Shown here: piece by piece, positions 21,728 through 26,412 of the stretch
How positions within the stretch are numbered: the stretch's first letter is position 1
How the letters are laid out: the number at the start of each line of letters is the position of its first letter
The notes under the pieces: generated by a model
What the model was told of the DNA's origin: nothing
Databases searched by the model: none
Seen by the model: only the letters and a program-made list of their open reading frames with translations
IMG/VR virus record: IMGVR_UViG_3300050821_007613
Span: 1 to 26,412 of that record
Length of the DNA stretch: 26,412 nt
Origin: a virus
Strand: one strand, 5' to 3'
Program-made: the position numbers and the translations under genes

Positions 21728-24700
21728 CAGTTCCTCCCGAACGCCTGCTGAACGTCTCCGCCACCATCAGCTATCACGATGCGCTTGATCACGGCCTTGA
21801 ACAAGGTCTCTAGTTCCTGCCCGTGACTGCTGCTAACCTCAAAGGCAGCGCTAGGGCCGCCCTGTCCGGCCGGGGTTACCGTAACGTGCTCTGCGCCGCG
21901 TTCCCCTACCCCGAGCAGCGCAGGCCCGTTCACGATGGCGTCAAGGCCGGAGCCGTACCATCCGTAAGCTAGCTCGTGCGCCCAGGCTCCGGCCGGGTCT
22001 CGGTAGGCCGGATTGCCGGCAATGTAGTCCTCGCCCCATTGAATCTGGGCTGCTGCATTTCCGTTGTTGGCAGCTACCGATGGGTACTGGTTTCCGTACC
22101 GGCCGCCCGTACCCGGCAGGCCGTGCCCCAGCGCCTGGGCGATACCGAAGGCACCCGAGCTAGCATTCATGGCCAGGGGGTTCCAGCCGGACTCTCGGTT
22201 CCAAAGCGCACCCAGCGGCAGGATCTGATTGCCGCCCCAGCCGTGCGATGGGAACAGACTGGCAGCGTACCGCTCATAGGCGTACTGGGAAGCTCCCCCA
22301 GTACTTCCGCCCGTGATTCCAAGCTGCTGGGCTGCATGCTTGGCTGCAGATATGTCAGCAGCGAACGCATTGACCACACCCGTGGCCCAGAGCCCGGATG
22401 TCTGGGTGCCCCATCTATTAGAGGCAGCGCCACCCCACGGCATAACATTTCCGATCTCGCCCACCAAACCGCCTGAGCCGAATCCTGGAATAGCTCCCTG
22501 TAGATGGTCTACCGCGCCCGCGTTCACCATGGAGGTAGGCACGACTACCTCGCCGGGCATAGCCATGATAGGAACGCTGTCCTGCCCAGGCACTCCGCCG
22601 GTGACCATCATGCCATTGGCAGCATGTGCACCCACCAGGTGGCTCACCCAAGTCTTGCCCTGCACCTCAGCCTTGACGGTAGCATCGCCAACAGCTATGA
22701 AGCTAGCCGTGATGGGTATGTTAGTTCCGTGCAGAGCATTGACTGCACCCTGCAGCTTGGGTAGCGTGGTGTTCCATAGTTCATCGGCCTGGCTTTGCGT
22801 AAGGTGCAGCGCATCCTCCGCGAACGAGACGAACTCGCTCTTGGCCTGGCTAGCGTTGCCGGTCAGATTGATCAGGGAGTTGGCAAGCTTGAGGGAAGCA
22901 TCCTGCGTTGTCTGGCTGTTCAGCCCCGTGTTGAAGATAGCCGAAGCGAAGTTGTCGAAGATCTTCTGGCCACCCGAAGCGTCAAAGATAGCCGTAGCCA
23001 TAGCGCTGTTCAGGGTGGAGCCAAGCGCTATGCTCAGGTTCTTGACGTCGGTAGTCAAGCCGGCACTAGCCTTGGTGAGTATCCCTGTGATCGTACTCAG
23101 GTTCTTCATCGGGTTCTCAGTGTTGCCCACCCAGGTGCTCAGAGCTTTGAAGCTGTCGGCACCCTGATATCCGCCGCGCTGCGCTAGCGCATAAAGGATA
23201 GCCGTGAACGTCTGGCTGTGGGCTGCGGCCGGCAGCATCGAGGCCACCATGTCCTTGGTAGCCTGCTGCAGAAGATCGGTCCCCTTGGCGCCTAGCCCGG
23301 CCGCATTAGCCAGGGTGGTCAGGGAGTCCATCTCTGTGTTGGCCTGCCCGGCCGCAACCGTGAAGTACTGGATCGACTGAGCCTGCTTGCTGCTGAGCGT
23401 CTGTACCGCGTCTGCGCTCTTCCCCAGGGTACCGTTCAGGTTGACTATGGTATTGTTGAACTTGAAGAATTCAGTCTCGCCGCCTTGCACCATATTCTCG
23501 AAGGCGTCCCAGCCCGCATTCAGCTGCTGAACCTTCTCGTTCTGCTGCAAGCTTGCGAAGGTGACTGCATTGACACTGTTGGCCAGGAGGCCGCCACGGA
23601 TCGAAAGGTCCTGGTATCCGGTGATGAGATCCTTGACCTTCTGCTGCATAAGCTGGTAACTATCGCCAGCCTTAACTCCGGCCAGGTCCATCAGGGCCAT
23701 GCTCTGCGCGTAACTATAGCCCTGCGTGATCAGGTTCCCAGTCATGTGGAACAGGTCTCCCTGCTGCCCGACCAGGTTCTGCAGCTCACCGTTCAAAGCT
23801 CTGATATTGTTCTGTACCGCTATCTCGGCACCCTGGCCCGGCTTGAAGATGCCCATGATAGCATCGCCAAGCTGTCCGATACCCTTGAGTACGCTACCAC
23901 CCGGGGTGAAAATGTTGCTCAAGCCGTTCTTGATATCCTGGCCGACAGCCCGGGTGTCGTACGCCAATGCCATCCAGGACTTATCCCAGCCCTGCAACGT
24001 CTCTTGCACGTTGGTGTGGGCCATGGCATTGTCTAGGATACCAACGTCCACAGCTATCTGGCCGATAGCCTGACTAGCCGTATCAGCTTGTAGGCCAGTG
24101 TTCAAGCCATTGATCAAGTCCTTGGTGCTCTTGGTAGCCTGCCCGCTTTCGTATGCGAGGTAAGCTAGCCCGGCTGCGGCCGCTGCCACCCAGAACAACG
24201 GGTTGTACGCCATCTTGGAGAGGCTGACTATGAAGCCACCCATTCCCTTGGCCGCATTGACGAACATGCTAGCCAGAGGCTGTCCCCATACATACAGGCC
24301 GTGCAGCATCAGGGTAGCCGCGACGATCGGGGCAGGCAAGTCGGTGAACAGCTTCAGCAAGGTAGCAGCACCCTGGATGATGTCCAGCAGATAGTGCGCG
24401 ATACCCGGGTCCTCGTGCAGCAAGTTGCCCAGCGCCGAGCCCAGCGTTCCGATGATGCTTCCGAACTGCTGTAGGTAGCCAATCCCCGAATGAAGGATTC
24501 CGCCTACCCCTCCCATGCTGTTCTCCCAGATAACCAGCTTGGCAGCCCAGTCATCAAACAGAGTAACTACCGGGCTGGCTACCTGGAACAAGTTCGCAAC
24601 GCTATGGGAGACGATATTGAGGCCTGCGCCATAGAGCTCGATGCCCTGGCTCTTCATGGCTTCGGCCATCTGGTCAAGATGCCCGGTAAGCGGCGGGATA

Positions 24701-25530
24701 TCCTGCCCCAATGCACCTGCTACCGTGTCGACTGCAGCCAAGTGCTGATACAGATCCTTGCCTGTCTCGGCAATGGTGGCTACGCCGGCAGTGGCTGCCA
24801 GGGCTGCTAGCCCCACCGATATCAGCGCCTCGATGGCGCCATCAAGAGCCAGGTGCCATGCCCCCACGCCGCCTATCAGCGTGCCCCATCCACCACCGGT
24901 CACCAGCTTGCCGGTAACGTTGCTCCAGATGTGACCGAAGTATCCGCCCGCTGCGGCCGCGCCGAGGATGCCTGAGCCACCCCCGCCACCGTTACCGGCA
25001 CCCCCGGCTGCGCCCATGGCCGCCGTAGCGGCCGTACCTACGTTGTTAAGTGCACTAGAGGCATTCTGGGCTCCCTCAATGTTTACCAGAATGTTCTCGT
25101 TCAGGTTCTTCCCGATCAAGCTGGCTGGTAGTGGAGCCACGTCGAAGTTGACAGGTATGGTCTCAGCTAGGTTCTTCAGCTTAGATATCTGTGCCTGTAG
25201 CTTCTGGGGGTCAACGTTAACATCAAGCAGGTCAGAAATGCCTGCCTGATCAACGAACCGCTTGATAATGTTGATCTGAGTGATCAGCCGGCCATACGGA
25301 ACGTTGACATCCGCTATGTCCGCGATGCCCAGCTGCTGTATCTTGTTCTTCAACGCTACCAGGCTTGCAGCCATAGCGCCGGTGTCTAGCCGAGCGGCAC
25401 CGATCCTGCCGATGTCCGTCGCCAGCATCTTGGCTGCAGCCTGTAGCGTTGCGAGGTGTGCGAGAGCGCCGGCAAACGCTGGCCCAGAAAGGTCCTGAGC
25501 CGTGATAGTGATCTCTACCTCATTCGGCAT
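21724..25530 (-). CDS. Tape measure protein with C-terminal lytic transglycosylase domain
   Basis: The longest gene (1268 aa), which sets tail length and is ejected into the host envelope. It has an N-terminal helical region, hydrophobic segments (about 225-255 ALISVGLAALAATAGVATIAETG, and WVAAAAAGLAYLAYESG further on), and long helical Gln/Ala-rich stretches. A lytic transglycosylase-like domain lies near the C-terminus: GALWNRESGWNPLAMNASSG, with catalytic E at about residue 1113, then FGIAQALG and WAHELAYGWYGSG, suited to local wall opening during DNA entry. ATG 25530 overlaps the chaperone-fusion end. From about 0.15 nm per residue the tail would be near 190 nm (inference). Confidence 0.92.
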   Translation of the reverse strand: MPNEVEITITAQDLSGPAFAGALAHLATLQAAAKMLATDIGRIGAARLDTGAMAASLVALKNKIQQLGIADIADVNVPYGRLITQINIIKRFVDQAGISDLLDVNVDPQKLQAQISKLKNLAETIPVNFDVAPLPASLIGKNLNENILVNIEGAQNASSALNNVGTAATAAMGAAGGAGNGGGGGSGILGAAAAGGYFGHIWSNVTGKLVTGGGWGTLIGGVGAWHLALDGAIEALISVGLAALAATAGVATIAETGKDLYQHLAAVDTVAGALGQDIPPLTGHLDQMAEAMKSQGIELYGAGLNIVSHSVANLFQVASPVVTLFDDWAAKLVIWENSMGGVGGILHSGIGYLQQFGSIIGTLGSALGNLLHEDPGIAHYLLDIIQGAATLLKLFTDLPAPIVAATLMLHGLYVWGQPLASMFVNAAKGMGGFIVSLSKMAYNPLFWVAAAAAGLAYLAYESGQATKSTKDLINGLNTGLQADTASQAIGQIAVDVGILDNAMAHTNVQETLQGWDKSWMALAYDTRAVGQDIKNGLSNIFTPGGSVLKGIGQLGDAIMGIFKPGQGAEIAVQNNIRALNGELQNLVGQQGDLFHMTGNLITQGYSYAQSMALMDLAGVKAGDSYQLMQQKVKDLITGYQDLSIRGGLLANSVNAVTFASLQQNEKVQQLNAGWDAFENMVQGGETEFFKFNNTIVNLNGTLGKSADAVQTLSSKQAQSIQYFTVAAGQANTEMDSLTTLANAAGLGAKGTDLLQQATKDMVASMLPAAAHSQTFTAILYALAQRGGYQGADSFKALSTWVGNTENPMKNLSTITGILTKASAGLTTDVKNLSIALGSTLNSAMATAIFDASGGQKIFDNFASAIFNTGLNSQTTQDASLKLANSLINLTGNASQAKSEFVSFAEDALHLTQSQADELWNTTLPKLQGAVNALHGTNIPITASFIAVGDATVKAEVQGKTWVSHLVGAHAANGMMVTGGVPGQDSVPIMAMPGEVVVPTSMVNAGAVDHLQGAIPGFGSGGLVGEIGNVMPWGGAASNRWGTQTSGLWATGVVNAFAADISAAKHAAQQLGITGGSTGGASQYAYERYAASLFPSHGWGGNQILPLGALWNRESGWNPLAMNASSGAFGIAQALGHGLPGTGGRYGNQYPSVAANNGNAAAQIQWGEDYIAGNPAYRDPAGAWAHELAYGWYGSGLDAIVNGPALLGVGERGAEHVTVTPAGQGGPSAAFEVSSSHGQELETLFKAVIKRIVIADGGGDVQQAFGRNW

Positions 25531-26082
25531 CCGGCGCTCTGCTTTCTCTGCTGCCTATCTTGATGATCTTCAGCATCCTTACCAGGTTAACATCCTGGTC
25601 ATAGATGCCACCGGCGTCAGGTAGAGTGTGGAAGCGATCGCAGAGCGATATTACCATCTCTGCTTGCGCTAGCTCTACAGGCTTTGTGACTGGTCTCCCA
25701 GCCCTAGTGATTCCTCCTGGTCCAATAGCCCTCCATCGCTCGAGCTCTGCGACAAAGGGGCGGGGATGTTGACCATCGCAATCTGCCAAGCGTTGATGAT
25801 GCCGGTAACCACCGGCCGCTCCTGAGCTTGCAGCCCTTCGACGGTCTTGGGAGTAGGCGTCCCGTCCTGGTTCTCGAGGTTCCACTCGACAAGCCGGTCC
25901 AGGAACAGCTGAGCCACCCAGCGGTTGGCCGCCATGGCCTCATCCGCCGTGCCGCTCGATCCCTTGCTGAGCATCTCATTGTACTCAGCAACCGTCAGGC
26001 TACCTACCCGGATGAGCAAACCATCCAGGAAGGTACCTGAGAAGTTGAGCCTGTAAATCGTTCTCTCGGGCTTGAATCCCAT
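25520..26082 (-). CDS. Tail-assembly chaperone fusion (G-T like) by -1 frameshift
   Basis: The frameshifted product reads from ATG 26082 through the slippery site at 25759-25753, then continues in the -1 frame to TGA at 25522-25520, giving about 187 aa. After the shift the protein reads FVAELERWRAIGPGG ... MVISLCDRFHTLPDAGGIYDQDVNLVRMLK. As in lambda G-GT, the short and long forms are expected to chaperone the tape measure during tail assembly. Frame relation (exactly -1), position (between major tail protein and tape measure) and the slip site all agree. The downstream frame has no good start of its own. Confidence 0.85.
25675..26082 (-). CDS. Tail-assembly chaperone (G-like, unshifted)
   Basis: A 135-aa protein starting MGFKPERTIYRLNFSGTFLDGLLIRVGSLTV and ending ESLGLGDQSQSL. 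It is the zero-frame product, expected to bind the tape measure. ATG 26082 is chosen over the longer frame because AGGGAAGGAAG lies upstream and the extra residues lie in the gap and over the end of the major tail protein gene. It follows the major tail protein, as in most siphoviruses. Confidence 0.85.
   Translation of the reverse strand: MGFKPERTIYRLNFSGTFLDGLLIRVGSLTVAEYNEMLSKGSSGTADEAMAANRWVAQLFLDRLVEWNLENQDGTPTPKTVEGLQAQERPVVTGIINAWQIAMVNIPAPLSQSSSDGGLLDQEESLGLGDQSQSL
25753..25759 (-). promoter_or_regulatory. -1 ribosomal frameshift site C CCT TTG
   Basis: On the minus strand, the zero-frame codons are GCC CCT TTG, giving heptamer C-CCT-TTG, which fits X-XXY-YYZ (CCC, TTT, G). Slipping back one base changes Pro-Leu to Pro-Phe and enters the -1 frame that stays open to the tape-measure start. 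It lies 26 codons before the zero-frame stop. Confidence 0.82.
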
Positions 26083-26125
26083 TGTCCTGCTTCCTTCCCT
26101 GAAAGCGGCCGGTGGTCGGGTACTG

Positions 26126-26412
26126 CTAGGCCCAGGTGGGCACGTTGCCATCAGCCAGCTGGCCGGGCACCTGCCATGTGAGCTCGCCGGTGTTGGCGCG
26201 AGTGATCTGGTAGTCTGTCAGGACGCAGTTGACGGTCATGACCGGCGTGCTGCCCCCGATCGGGTAGATGCCGGTCGCCCGGACGACCGAGGTAGACGGG
26301 ATGGTACTGAACACCGCATGGCTGTTGGCAGTGTCGGAACCGCCACCCGTGCCCGAGGAGTTGAACACGCCATTGAGCGTAAGCGTGTAGTCGGCCAGGA
26401 GGAGCAGCGTCT
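26126..26412 (-). CDS. Major tail protein, 5' end outside window
   Basis: C-terminal part only (about 94 residues); the frame is open through the right edge. The segment YPIGGSTPVMTVNCVLTDYQITRANTGELTW and the end GQLADGNVPTWA* are of the type seen in actinophage tail-tube proteins, as I recall them. Gene order (then chaperones with frameshift, then tape measure) confirms the call. The internal GTG at 26368 is not the true start because coding continues upstream. Confidence 0.82.
   Translation of the reverse strand, partial: TLLLLADYTLTLNGVFNSSGTGGGSDTANSHAVFSTIPSTSVVRATGIYPIGGSTPVMTVNCVLTDYQITRANTGELTWQVPGQLADGNVPTWA

Overview
The window is a piece of a tailed-phage genome with siphovirus-type (long, non-contractile tail) genes. 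The host is probably a high-GC Gram-positive bacterium (Actinomycetota, Streptomyces-like). The grounds are the GC-rich coding sequence, frequent GTG/TTG starts, tightly overlapping genes (ATGA, GTGA, TGATG junctions), flavin-dependent ThyX, an Rpf-like LysM cell-wall hydrolase, actinomycete-style signal peptides, and a tail protein of a type I recall from Streptomyces phages. I saw no integrase, repressor, tRNA or CRISPR array, so lifestyle cannot be decided. Host and family calls come from motifs read by eye, not from a search.

Layout. (1) About 1-6.9 kb, plus strand: a recombination/replication module with an SF2/SNF2-like helicase (cut by the left edge), a Zn-finger/basic-tail DNA-binding protein, a Cas4/RecB-like Fe-S nuclease, a Sak4-like RecA-fold ATPase, several small unknowns, and an SSB-like protein ending in the SSB-type tip DDDPPF. 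(2) About 6.9-10.7 kb, plus strand: a secreted cysteine-rich protein, a Rossmann-fold putative flavoprotein, ThyX, a DUF1599-like protein and a small winged helix. The first two genes are each preceded by a long stem-loop element. (3) 10.7-14.2 kb, plus strand: a DnaE-type DNA polymerase III alpha split into a PHP-domain gene and a polymerase gene overlapping by 10 nt, plus a His-rich small protein. (4) 14.2-14.5 kb: a 270-nt non-coding stretch rich in inverted repeats. (5) 14.5-15.8 kb, plus strand: two exported peptidoglycan hydrolases (LysM + Rpf-like; membrane-anchored NlpC/P60). (6) 15.6-26.4 kb, minus strand, read right to left: major tail protein (cut by the right edge), tail-assembly chaperones with a -1 frameshift site, a 1268-residue tape measure with a transglycosylase domain, a large minor tail protein with a glycine-rich insertion, two small tail proteins, two single-TM holin-like proteins, a GH25 lysozyme with FnIII, and a small protein whose frame runs antisense into the NlpC/P60 gene.

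How it works together (inference). The left half provides DNA synthesis and recombination (helicase, nuclease, annealing ATPase, SSB, own polymerase) and thymidylate supply. The right half builds the tail. Lysis and wall-cutting functions sit where the two convergent transcription units meet. The features most worth a second look are the repeated stem-loop elements at 2.24, 6.92 and 7.62 kb, the split polymerase with all nine PHP metal ligands intact, the nested starts at 1.3-2.2 kb, and the density of wall hydrolases around the convergence point.
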